Shown piece by piece: positions 46,913 through 58,200 of a DNA stretch of 64,000 nucleotides (its first letter is position 1; every line of letters starts with the position of its first letter). A program made the position numbers and the translations under genes. This DNA comes from Malania oleifera (lineage: Eukaryota; Streptophyta; Magnoliopsida; Santalales; Ximeniaceae), in NCBI RefSeq assembly GCF_029873635.1, contig NC_080422.1:12059764-12123763 (forward strand). The letters are read 5' to 3'. The notes under the pieces are model-generated. The model was given only the letters and a program-made list of their open reading frames with translations. It searched no databases and was not told the origin of the DNA.

Positions 46913-47395
46913 TGTTACATCTTGATATACATTGTTGGCCCACAATTTAACAATTTAAGCTTTAAGGTAAAATGGTAATCAAACATGGTATTAGAGCTAT
47001 GCTTCCCAGGCGATCCTGGGTTCTAGTCTTGTTGTCCGTGTAGCTGTGTGGTGGTTAATTTGAGTGTGGGTTATTTGAGTGCGATCCTTGGATCAACAGT
47101 AAGGTTGCTCCTTTTTGACCGATTGGTCATGCGCTCAAGTCCAAGGAAGCAGTCTCTCTACATAAAAGCAGGGGTAATCTTGCTTGCAATGTGACAACCC
47201 TTTCCCTACTCTCGCAAAGTGGGGAGCCTTATGGCCCGGGGACGCCTTTTTCTCTTTGTAATGGGTGTTATTTATCCTTTATTTATCTCTCCACGCGAAA
47301 TCAGGTTGCAACTGTGGGGGAGCATTAAAAGCTTCATATACGTTATTGGCCCACAACCGAATAGTTTAAACTTTTAAGCATATGGTAATCTAACA
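46913..47395 (+). mobile_element. TRIM, 483 bp, with 73-bp LTRs
   Basis: It starts TGTTACATC and ends ATCTAACA, flanked by a perfect aatag duplication (46908-46912 and 47396-47400). The LTRs are 46913-46985 and 47325-47395. TGGTATTAGAGCT (46986-46998), one base off the tRNA-iMet complement, directly follows the first LTR, and a polypurine tract (tgtgggggagca, 47313-47324) precedes the second. The internal domain is ~340 bp and non-coding. A relic of the same family lies at 38788-38920. Confidence 0.88.
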
Positions 47396-48149
47396 AATAG
47401 CCAACAACTTGCTAGAAGACTGCATAGCTATTTAACAATTAAAAATCAAATGATCACTTGTTTCATTGTAAGCTAAAATGTCATGTAAACATAATCATCT
47501 ACGTGCAAGATGCCTTAACATAACAATGAGTAACAAGGCCAAAGAGACTCTAGATATGCTTTCTTTATGACAGCTCCAATGTGGCGTAAAGTACCCTCCT
47601 TGAAATTGTTTTTGCATAGAAAAGGATTTATATAAGAAGAGAGAAGAAAAAGCAAGAAGGAGAAGGCATCCCATTGAAACATACAGCAAGAAAATAAAAA
47701 TTAAAATAGCATCAAAGCAGCTGTCCAATCCCACTACAAATCACCAAGGAATGACCCCCCAAAAACACCAAAAGAAACAGATGGTGAGGCTAAGCACACA
47801 ACTCTATACTAAAGCAAAAGATGAACAGTGAACTTATCCCGCAAGATCCTCTCATTTCTATATATTGACAACACCCAAAGATTGCCAAAAGAAGCACAGC
47901 TCCACAAAATCCTTCCCTTCTTTCCTCTCCCAAATCCAAAAATTGTCAATACTCCAAATTCAGTGTCACATCCACGTGTACGTTTCTGAAAAGGACAGAT
48001 GAGCACAGGAAAGTAGGGCAAGGCAATGAATGAAATATCAATTCAATTAATGTTTAAAATAAAGCTAAAACTACTTGCCACAGATTTATAATGAATCATT
48101 AACACTACTCCTTTAGTTTTTCTCTGACAAGACTTGTCACGATTAAATG

Positions 48150-48350
48150 CCCCCCAAGGGTTGCTCATTTGGTAAACTCAAGGATTTCCTGGCTAGATGT
48201 CAGGGTTCAAGTCTTGGGGGCAATGGCTTTCCAATGGAGAATAAACTCTATATTTAAGTGGATAGGGGTAAAGGCCGAGCCCATTATACCGGTGAATTAG
48301 TCAAGCGTTCAAAGGGTCTCAGACAACCACGTATTTATAATAAATAAATA
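48150..48350 (+). mobile_element. Possible tRNA-derived SINE
   Basis: The text 'gggttgctcatttggtaaac' followed 35 bp later by 'gggttcaagtc' has the spacing and rough consensus of RNA polymerase III A and B boxes. The body ('aggccgagcccattatacc') ends in an (ATAA)n tail near 48345. Flanking duplications were not found. Confidence 0.4.
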
Positions 48351-48594
48351 AATAAAAGTTATTAAATAGCACAAGATTTACCAAATAAGGTTCTCCAAAA
48401 TTGAAAACTTAGACCAAGGTAATCTCAAACATGATGCAAGTTACTATTATATTTACATATAAGCACGCTGTAGGGCAGGCTTCAAGGTTGATGAGATTGC
48501 AGAAGACAATACACAATGTTTGGAATTATATATATATATATATATATATATTTTTAATATCTTTAAGGTCTATTTCCTCCACTCAAAACCCCAC

Positions 48595-48636
48595 ACACAC
48601 ACACACACACACACACAAGAGAGAGAGAGAGAGAAG
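48595..48636. repeat. (CA)n-(GA)n compound microsatellite
   Basis: About eleven CA dinucleotides run into about eight GA dinucleotides, following an (AT)n at 48531-48551. Confidence 0.88.
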
Positions 48637-49124
48637 AAAAAGGGATGTGCAAGGGTATTAAACATAATTTACTGCTGTCATATTTATTACAAATAAAAAA
48701 ATTGAAATTTTTTTAGTGAAAAAAATATGCAGCAGTAATCCCATTAATGGACAGCAATTATTTTCTTTTTCAGTTTAGTTTGTAACAGTGAGTCCCATGA
48801 GGCACTGCTTTAGTAAAGAATGATGTGGGAGGCAAAAAATTGAAATCCAATATGGATCACTACCACTGGGGTTCAGATCCTCAGTTTCACCCCTTCTCAG
48901 AGGGGAAAAATTATGAATCTAATAGCTCAATGTAAAAAAATAAAATGCCTTGGCATGGAGAAGAACAATAGCATGGAAAACGTGAGCTGGAGAAAATGCA
49001 AAATACACATAGAATGTGACTAGTGGAAATATGAAAAATCCACTGTGAAAATGGATCTGGAATTTGGATAAACAAAATATTCATAAGCCATTCATTTGAG
49101 GATTTACCCAAAAAAAAATCTTAC

Positions 49125-49354
49125 CAGAATGGATATTGAATGCTTAGCATCAGGAGGAATTGATCCTCCTTCCAAAGTTTTATCCCCATCTATAGCATGC
49201 AAGGCGTGAGAGCCAGAACATGCATCAACTTGATTCAGCCCTTCACCTTCCTTGCTGACATCTTGAATGTTTGAAACACCCTTAGAAATGCAAGATGACA
49301 CTTCTGGAGGTTGACTTTCAACTTCCAACTTTTCAACATCCTCCAACAAGAATT
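49125..49354 (-). CDS. Exon of an unidentified minus-strand gene
   Basis: An open frame of 76 codons is bounded by an acceptor TTTGCAG (AG at 49355-49356) and a donor CTG/GTAAGATT (GT at 49123-49124). It encodes LLEDVEKLEVESQPPEVSSC followed by an acidic, Ser/Asp-rich segment without repeats or membrane spans. The exon needs one base from the preceding exon and ends in phase 0. I recognise no domain. The 12.6-kb Athila insertion ends 21 bp upstream of its acceptor. It is probably part of the same gene as 62814-63032, but phases do not match directly, so a further exon would be needed between them. Confidence 0.5.
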
Positions 49355-49375
49355 CTGCAAATTTAATTATATAAT

Positions 49376-51438
49376 TGATTACGGGTCAAAACTGCGTAAT
49401 TGGGCGTGTTAACCCGGGCTTTACGGCTTATATTTTTAATTAAAATGTCCAATTAAGTCTAATATTTTAATAAAGTGTCGAATTTAGTATTCTTGAATTT
49501 CATTGCACAATTTATGAATTTTTGATAATTTTTTGCCGCAGGAAAAATCCCGGGAAACAAAACCGACACCTGTTCGTATTTCATGCATAACTTTTTCGTC
49601 CAAGCTCCGATTGAGACGATTCAAATTTCTGGAGAAAGAGGAAAGGATCATCTACAACTTTCGTGTTTTGAGTTTTGTGAGATACGGGTCCCAGAAGAGC
49701 AGAATTTGCGATGAACAGATAGCAAATAAAATGAAAAAAATAAAAAAATATATATATATGAAAGGGAATTTGATGTGACCCGGCCATGCATGGCCGGGTC
49801 GGGTTGGCAAAATTTGGGTAGGGTTTTTTTTCTTTTTAAACTTCCCCAGCGCTGCTTCTAAGGAGGCTGGACGGTTCCTCTGTTCTCCTCTCCTCTCCTC
49901 TCTTCATTCCTCATCTTCTTCTTCTTCTTCTATTATTTTAGTTTTTTTTTCTTGTCTTGCTCTCCCCCTCTTCTCCCCAACCTTTCTTCATGTTTTTTTT
50001 TCCAGCCAACCAGCCGTGAGCCAGCAGCCACGACCCCCCCCCTGCGGCACCATTCTTCTCTTTCCCCTGCTTTATCCTTTCCCGTCCCTTTGGCCTCCTC
50101 TCCAGCAGGTACACAGCAGAGCACAGTAGCGCTGAAACTCCTCAGGCTCCCTCTGCTGCAACTCCTACCCGCAGCCCCCTCTGCAACTTCATCACTGCCA
50201 GCCGAGCACACCCCCTGCCCAGCTCCTCTGCAAGCCCAAAGTCCCTCCTGCACGGCTGTTCACTTCATACCAGCATCTCCAGCGGCAGCAGACTCCACGG
50301 CTGTCCACAGAGTTACAAACGGCCAGCTGTGACTCCTCCCTCTGTTTTTCTTTTTTCTCTTTTCCTTCTCTATCTCTCTCTCCCTTTGTTTTTTTCTTTT
50401 ATGTCTTCTTTTATTATTAAAGTGGTTATGATCAATGTTTTTATTTAGTGAAGTTAATTGAAAAAAAAAAATTGATTTTGAATGTTATTGTATTTCAATT
50501 ATTTATTTGAATTCTCAAGTAATATTAGCAGTGAATTTTATTCGTTTTAAATTAATTATTTTTGTTCGTAATTTTTGCTATAGGTTCGGTTTTTATTGTC
50601 TACGTATGTGTTTCATTGAATTTTTATTGGTGCGTGGTTTAATTTCGTGTTCAAAGTTAGTGTCTTTAGTTAGCGTGAATTCTGATACTTACTTGATTAG
50701 ACGTAGGATTTCCATTTTTTTTATTGCAAGCATGAGTGGCTAAGTTCGGTAACTCGGGGTGTGGGTCGATGCCGTTTGCGTTCCATGGTTTATTAGTTAT
50801 CCTATGATATCATTGTTAAACTTTTATTTAGTTAAAACCGAAAATTGAAGGGATCGTTGATAAATCGCTAGCTCTTGCTTCTTGTTTTGTTGTTGACGTT
50901 AGGCACATCAAAACCTTGATTTAATCTAGGATTTTCATCAACTAATTTACACGACATTCGGTTGATGCGTAATAAGAGTTTTTATTTTCTTCCGTTTGGA
51001 TGTGGCCAATTTACTCGATCTTTAGTGACAAAATTTCATCTTATTAATGCCTTGATTGGATTAACAAGAAGAGGAGTAAGGCCTAGGAAATTAATAAACG
51101 ATGGAAGCAAGTAGACATTGACCCGTAACCCGAGTATTTGGTAAATTGTTTCAGTTAATCCGTTTAATTTGGTTGCGTTATTAGATTTACAGTTTTGGAA
51201 AATTGATAAAATTTTAGTTTCATTTTGATAGTTTACTCAACCTTTTCTCACTTTGTTTACTGTTTTCAAAATCGTAAAAGACCAAAAAGATTTTCAAACC
51301 CCATTTTTCAGCAACAGGATTTCACTAAACTTGCGTAAATACTTTGATACTCAGTGGTCCCTGTGGAATACGATCCTGGACTCATCCTTGATACAACTTG
51401 ACACTTCTGCACTTGGAAGCATAACTCAGAACGAGTCA
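49376..51438 (+). mobile_element. Outer left LTR, plus-oriented
   Basis: A complete LTR of 2063 bp runs from TGATTACGGG to AACGAGTCA. It has a TATA-like 'cttttt-aaac' region (about 49835), a CT-rich leader, and a long U5 ending in 'cctgtggaatacgatcctgg', a feature of Athila-group LTRs. It is followed directly by its own inverted copy rather than by a primer binding site. Confidence 0.8.
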
Positions 51439-53460
51439 AGTTGTATCAAGGATGAGTCCAGGATCGTATTCCACAGGGACCACTGAGTATCAAAGTATTT
51501 ACGCAAGTTTAGTGAAATCCTGTTGCTGAAAAATGGGGTTTGAAAATCTTTTTGGTCTTTTACGATTTTGAAAACAGTAAACAAAGTGAGAAAAGGTTGA
51601 GTAAACTATCAAAATGAAACTAAAATTTTATCAATTTTCCAAAACTGTAAATCTAATAACGCAACCAAATTAAACGGATTAACTGAAACAATTTACCAAA
51701 TACTCGGGTTACGGGTCAATGTCTACTTGCTTCCATCGTTTATTAATTTCCTAGGCCTTACTCCTCTTCTTGTTAATCCAATCAAGGCATTAATAAGATG
51801 AAATTTTGTCACTAAAGATCGAGTAAATTGGCCACATCCAAACGGAAGAAAATAAAAACTCTTATTACGCATCAACCGAATGTCGTGTAAATTAGTTGAT
51901 GAAAATCCTAGATTAAATCAAGGTTTTGATGTGCCTAACGTCAACAACAAAACAAGAAGCAAGAGCTAGCGATTTATCAACGATCCCTTCAATTTTCGGT
52001 TTTAACTAAATAAAAGTTTAACAATGATATCATAGGATAACTAATAAACCATGGAACGCAAACGACATCGACCCACACCCCGAGTTACCGAACTTAGCCA
52101 CTCATGCTTGCAATAAAAAAAATGGAAATCCTACGTCTAATCAAGTAAGTATCAGAATTCACGCTAACTAAAGACACTAACTTTGAACACGAAATTAAAC
52201 CACGCACCAATAAAAACTCAATGAAACACATACGTAGACAATAAAAACCGAACCTATAGCAAAAATTACGAACAAAAATAATTAATTTAAAACGAATAAA
52301 ATTCACTGCTAATATTACTTGAGAATTCAAATAAATAATTGAAATACAATAACATTCAAAATCAATTTTTTTTTTTTCAATTAACTTCACTAAATAAAAA
52401 CATTGATCATAACCACTTTAATAATAAAAGAAGACATAAAAGAAAAAAACAAAGGGAGAGAGAGATAGAGAAGGAAAAGAGAAAAAAGAAAAACAGAGGG
52501 AGGAGTCACAGCTGGCCGTTTGTAACTCTGTGGACAGCCGTGGAGTCTGCTGCCGCTGGAGATGCTGGTATGAAGTGAACAGCCGTGCAGGAGGGACTTT
52601 GGGCTTGCAGAGGAGCTGGGCAGGGGGTGTGCTCGGCTGGCAGTGATGAAGTTGCAGAGGGGGCTGCGGGTAGGAGTTGCAGCAGAGGGAGCCTGAGGAG
52701 TTTCAGCGCTACTGTGCTCTGCTGTGTACCTGCTGGAGAGGAGGCCAAAGGGACGGGAAAGGATAAAACAGGGGAAAGAGAAGAATGGTGCCGCAGGGGG
52801 GGGTCGTGGCTGCTGGCTCACGGCTGGTTGGCTGGAAAAAAAAACATGAAGAAAGGTTGGGGAGAAGAGGGGGAGAGCAAGACAAGAAAAAAAAACTAAA
52901 ATAATAGAAGAAGAAGAAGAAGATGAGGAATGAAGAGAGGAGAGGAGAGGAGAACAGAGGAACCGTCCAGCCTCCTTAGAAGCAGCGCTAGGGAAGTTTA
53001 AAAAGAAAAAAAACCCTACCCAAATTTTGCCAACCCGACCCGGCCATGCATGGCCAGGTCACATCAAATTCCCTTTCATATATATATATTTTTTATTTTT
53101 TTCATTTTATTTGCTATCTGTTCATCGCAAATTCTGCTCTTCTGGGGCCCGTATCTCACAAAACTCAAAACACGAAAGTTGTAGATGATCCTTTCCTCTT
53201 TCTCCAGAAATTTGAATCGTCTCAATCGGAGCTCGGACGAAAAAGTTATGCATGAAATACGAACAGGTGTCGGTTTTGTTTCCCGGGATTTTTCCTGCGA
53301 CAAAAAATTATCAAAAATTCATAAATTGTGCAATGAAACTCAAGAATACTAAATTCGACACTTTATTAAAATATTAGACTTAATTGGACATTTTAATTAA
53401 AAATATAAGCCGTAAAGCCCGGGTTAACACGCCCAATTACGCAGTTTTGACCCGTAATCA
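51435..53460 (-). mobile_element. Inverted 3' LTR, minus-oriented
   Basis: This 2026-bp copy of the outer left LTR is inverted and lacks the last ~33 bp of U5. It is preceded on the minus strand by the polypurine tract at 53461-53475, so it is the genuine 3' LTR of the gag-pol element. I noticed about ten differences from the other arm, mainly transitions, plus one base in a C-run (nine versus eight). Confidence 0.82.
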
Positions 53461-55270
53461 CACCCCCCAACTAACATTTTGCTAGTCTCTAGCAAATTAC
53501 GTGAATGAATCTTAGGGTGGTGTCTACAACTACATACTCCAGTAATCATGAAATCAATGCACATGCGGCATAACTATACCACTTCACATACAAGAACATA
53601 ACTGAATTTCACACAAGCTTGTTCATATTCAATGCACACGACTCCAAAGCACGTCACTCATACAAGTTTCATCGTTTATATGTGATTTGAGAGTAGTATA
53701 CTCACATGAAGTTAATTAGTGGCACATTTAGAGTTAATGCACTCATATAAGTTCGAGTATAAACAGATAAACTCTAGAGGTGTGCGTGATGTGTGTGACT
53801 CAGTACACCTAGGACGCCAGTGGACACCTACAGAACGGTTGCTTTGACTCGGCCTAACTGGTATACCCTCAAAAACACTCAAAAAGAAAGAAATGGGTTC
53901 ACTCATTATATGTGAGGAGGAGTGTTGCGATCAAACATCCCACATATTAAAAGGAACAACGCTAAGTATATGGAGTGGACTAGTCTAGAAAGGATCTAGC
54001 CTATCTATGAGGTGTCAGGTCCTTCACCCTAGCATCTTCTCACCTACTCGCCACATCCAACTGAGACCACCCTAGATCAACTTATTCACAAACTCGTCAT
54101 GAACACATCTGAGGCATTAACTGGTTGAAGACTCTTCGTACGTAGAGAACATGTGTTGTGTCCTTGACTTTTGGTGATATTTCTGTGGAGCAGACATTAG
54201 TATTTCATTTCACGCGCATTTTTATTTCTTATCCTTTCTTCTGCTCATTTTTCATTTCCTGTCTTTTCTTGATCAATTAAGACAATCATAACACTTCTTT
54301 TGTAATCTTCAAACAATCAATGGGAATTGAGCTCGAATAGTGGTCTCTGAACTAAGTCTATCTCTAGGGGTGGCTCAGCTTTCATATCTTGAGTAGGCTA
54401 CAAGACCTAGGTTTCTATCTCCCCACTAGAAGTCACCTCTAGGCTAGCAAATCAAAACATAGACTAGTGTACAAGGAATCATCCAGAAAAAAAATTGAGT
54501 TCCATGAACTCTGATTTGATATTAACGCTCAAAAGGACGATAATAGCTCAAGAGTATCTCACAAGGTGTCATAGTCTCCATGGGTGTTCTCTCGATGCTC
54601 ACAGGAAACCCTAAGTGCAATGAATCACGTGAATGTGTTTATTTAGCCTCGTGAAATGCCGTGTAAATACAGGAAATTATATAGCCAAATTAACACGAAT
54701 GTACTACCAATCGACTCTTCATGGAGTCATAAGATCATATAAAGAGAAAACTACGCATGATTGACTCAAGTGTGTAGTTCTTAGGTTATATGCAAGTATG
54801 TGAAGGGTACTAGTTAATGTTAAAAATGGGATAATGCAGTGTAAATCTTCAATGCTCTTCTTTCTTTCTCTCTTTCTTTTTGATTTTTGAATTTTTTTTT
54901 TTTTGTTTTTTTTTGTTTTTTTTTTTTTATATAACACCATTTTACCAAGGCAAACCACATATGTTTAAAGCACACAAACCACAGGATAAATTCTCTTCCA
55001 CCCCCCAACTAGAATGTAGCATTGTCCCCAATGATGCAGGAGAATTGAAAGAATTTACCCAAGAGAGTATTTAAACGTAAAGCAAAACAATTCTAAAAAT
55101 ATAAACGAGAAAAAGAAGAAGTACCTGAACCGCTTTGAAAGGAATATAACGCTAGAGAATAAGAAATAACAACTACAGATCAAAGGAAAACAATGAGAAA
55201 AATAAAAATATAAATGAGAAAAAAAAAAAAACACAAAAAGGGAAAAGAAAAGAAAAGAAAATGAACTATA
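53461..55270 (-). other. 3' untranslated region and polypurine tract of the Athila element
   Basis: Non-coding sequence runs from the gag-pol stop to the LTR. The minus strand reads GTTAGTTGGGGGGTG immediately before the LTR (53461-53475). A second, nearly identical AGTTGGGGGGTGG lies at 54998-55010, just after a 'ggggacaatg' block. The region 53900-54850 matches 29990-31010 of the pol-less relative in inverted orientation. A T-rich tract spans 54890-54930. Confidence 0.75.
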
Positions 55271-58200
55271 CTAAGTGGGATCAAGCAAATGTAGAGTAGA
55301 TTCCTCAGGTGCAAAGTTAGAAATAAAAGGCTTGAGCCTTTGACCATTAACCTTAAAAACATTACCATTTTGAGGATTCAGAATCTCTACAGCACCATGA
55401 GGAAAAACATTCTTCACCATAAAAGGTCCACTCCACCGAGACCTTAACTTACTAGGAAACAAGTGTAGGCGAGAGTTGTACAATAGCACCTGTTGGTCGG
55501 GCTCAAAAGTCTTACGCTGAATGTGTTTATCATGAAAGTTCTTCATTCTCTTCTTGGACAATTTAGAATTATTGTAGGCATCCATCCTCAGCTCGTCCAA
55601 TTCAGATAACTGCAATTTTCTCACGCAACCAGCATCATCAATGTTAAAATTGCATTGTTTAATTGCCCAATACGCCTTATGTTCCAACTCTACAGGCAAA
55701 TGGCAAGCCTTACCATACACTAATCTATATGGAGACATGCCTAAAATGGTTTTAAAAGCTGTTCTATAAGCCCACAAGCTATCAGACAATCTCAAAGACC
55801 AATCCTTTTTATTTGGGTTAACAGTTTTCTCAAGGATGTGTTTAATTTCCCTATTTGCTAATTCAGCTTGCCCGTTGGTTTGAGGATGGTAGGCAGTAGA
55901 GATTTTGTGATGGATACCATACTTCTTCAATAAGGCTGAAACATGTTTGTTGCAAAAGTGCGTGCCTTGATCACTAATTATGGCTTTAGGCATGCCAAAC
56001 CTTGCAAAAATGTTTTCTTTCAAAAATTTTACAACCACTTGATGGTCATTAGTTCTGCAAGGGACTGCCTCAACCCACTTGGAAACATAATCAACGGCAA
56101 GCAAAATGTATAAATAGCCAAAAGAAGAAGGAAATGGTCCCATGAAATCTATACCCCAACAATCAAAAATTTCAATCACTAGTATAGGTTGTAAAGGCAT
56201 CATGTTTCTCCTAGTGATTCCCCCTAATTTTTGACAAGGTTCACAAGCTTTACAGAAACTCAAAGCATCCTTAAACATATTTGGCCAATAAAACCCACTT
56301 TGAAGAACTTTAGCCACTGTTTTGTGGGCGGAAAAATGCCCACCACAAGCCTCTGTGTGGCAAAAATTTAAAACACTAGAAATTTCATTGTTAGGCACAC
56401 ACTTTCTAATGATCTGATCTGAACAATATTTAAAAAGATAAGGATCATCGTAAAAGAAATTCTTAGCTTCAGTCTTCAACCTTCTTATGTCTTGAGCATT
56501 CCAACGAGGTGGTGTTTTCTCTGCAACTAAGAAATTTACAATATCAGCATACCATGGTAAATATTCAACGGAAAATAATTGTTCATCAGGAAATTTATCA
56601 GAAATTAAAGAAAACTTCTCAGAAACTTCTAGTTGAAGCCGAGAAAGGTGATCTGCCACCACGTTCTCCACTCCTTTTTTATCTTTTATTGTGAGATCAA
56701 ATTCTTGAAGCAAAAGTATCCACCTTACCAGTCTTGGCTTAGTGTCTTTTTTTGACAGTAGAAATTTCAAAGCTGCATGGTCAGTGAATATTATGACAGG
56801 AGAACCCAGAAGATAAGATCTAAACTTATCCAATGCAAATACTATAGCTAGTAGTTCTTTTTCTGTGGTGGAATAGTTCTTTTGTGCCGCATTTAAAGTT
56901 TTACTAGCATAGTATATAACATATGGCAGTTTATCTCTTCGTTGTCCAAGAACAGCCCCCACAGCGAAGTCACTTGCATCACACATTAATTCAAAAGGAA
57001 GTGACCAGTCAGGAGATCGAATGATAGGTGCAGTGGTGAGACATGTTTTCAATTCATCGAAACCATTTTGACACTCTTGGGTCCATTCAAATTTAGCATC
57101 ATGCATCAAAAGTTTGCAAAGAGGTTTAGAAATAAAGCTAAAATTCTTTATGAATCTTCTATAAAAACCGGCATGCCCTAAAAATGATCTAACATCTTTC
57201 ACATTTTTAGGTGCAGGCAAATTTGAAATCAAGTCTATTTTAGCTTTATCCACCTCTATGCCTCGAGAGGATACAATGTGCCCCAAAACTATTCCTTGTT
57301 GGACCATAAAGTGACATTTTTCCCAATTTAACAACAATTGCTTTTCTTCACATATTTTCAAAACAACCTGCAAATTAGACAAACATGCATCAAATGTTTT
57401 TCCAAAAACTGAAAAATCATCCATGAATACTTCTACACTGTCCTCAATCAAGTTGCTAAAAATACTTAACATGCATCTTTGAAAAGTAGCCGGGGCATTG
57501 CATAGCCCAAATGGCATTCTCCTAAAGGCAAAAGTTCCAAAGGGACAAGTAAAGGTAGTCTTCTCTTGGTCCTCTGGAGCTATTTCTATTTGATAATAAC
57601 CGGAGAATCCATCTAAAAAACAGTAATATTCATGCCCTGCCACTTTTTCTAAAACCTGGTCAAGGAAAGGCAAAGGAAAATGATCCTTCCTAGAGGCAGC
57701 ATTCAATTTCCTATAATCTACACACATCCTCCAACCTGTGGTCTCTCTAGTAGGCACCAATTCTCCCTTATCATTTTCTACAACGGTTATACCAGATTTT
57801 TTTGGGACAACTTGTATTGGACTAACCCATTTACTGTCAGCAATTGGATATATGATGCCTATGTCTAACAATTTCAAAACTTCTTTTTTTACCACTTCTT
57901 TCATTGTGGGGTTTAGTCTCCTTTGCATTTCTCTAGAGGGTTTTGAATCCTCTTCCAAATATATCCTATGTGTACAAATGAGAGGACTTATACCTTTAAT
58001 GTCGGCAATGGACCAACCAATGGCTGATTTGTGTTGTGTCAAAATTCTCAACAACTTACTTTCTTGGTCAAGCGTCAACAATGCAGAAATCACCACTGGG
58101 AATGAGTTCTCTGGTCCAAGGTAGGCATATTTTAGTTCTGGCGGTAGTGGCTTCAATTCTAACACTGGTGCCTTCTCATCGGATGGTTGTGCGGGGGTTT

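Larger units (their letters stand above)
47396..49124. other. Intergenic or intronic DNA, no exon recognised
   Basis: It contains a possible SINE (48150-48350) and microsatellites (48531-48551 AT; 48595-48617 CA followed by GA to 48636). It lies downstream of the minus-strand exon at 49125-49354 and may be intron of that gene. Confidence 0.5.
49376..53460. repeat. 4.1-kb inverted repeat, 2.03-kb arms
   Basis: The left arm 49376-51402 and right arm 51435-53460 are reverse complements at roughly 99.5 percent identity, judged by eye. They are separated by a 32-bp spacer (51403-51434). The innermost bases are AACTTGAC and GTCAAGTT. Confidence 0.9.

Noticed and set aside
49952..50332. Open frames of 126 codons and, mirrored, 143 codons at 52390-52821
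   Set aside because: They are the same GC-rich LTR leader read in both palindrome arms; no domain and no coding bias apart from composition.
54719..55008. Lysine-rich open frames
   Set aside because: Translated from a T-rich homopolymer tract in the Athila 3' untranslated region.
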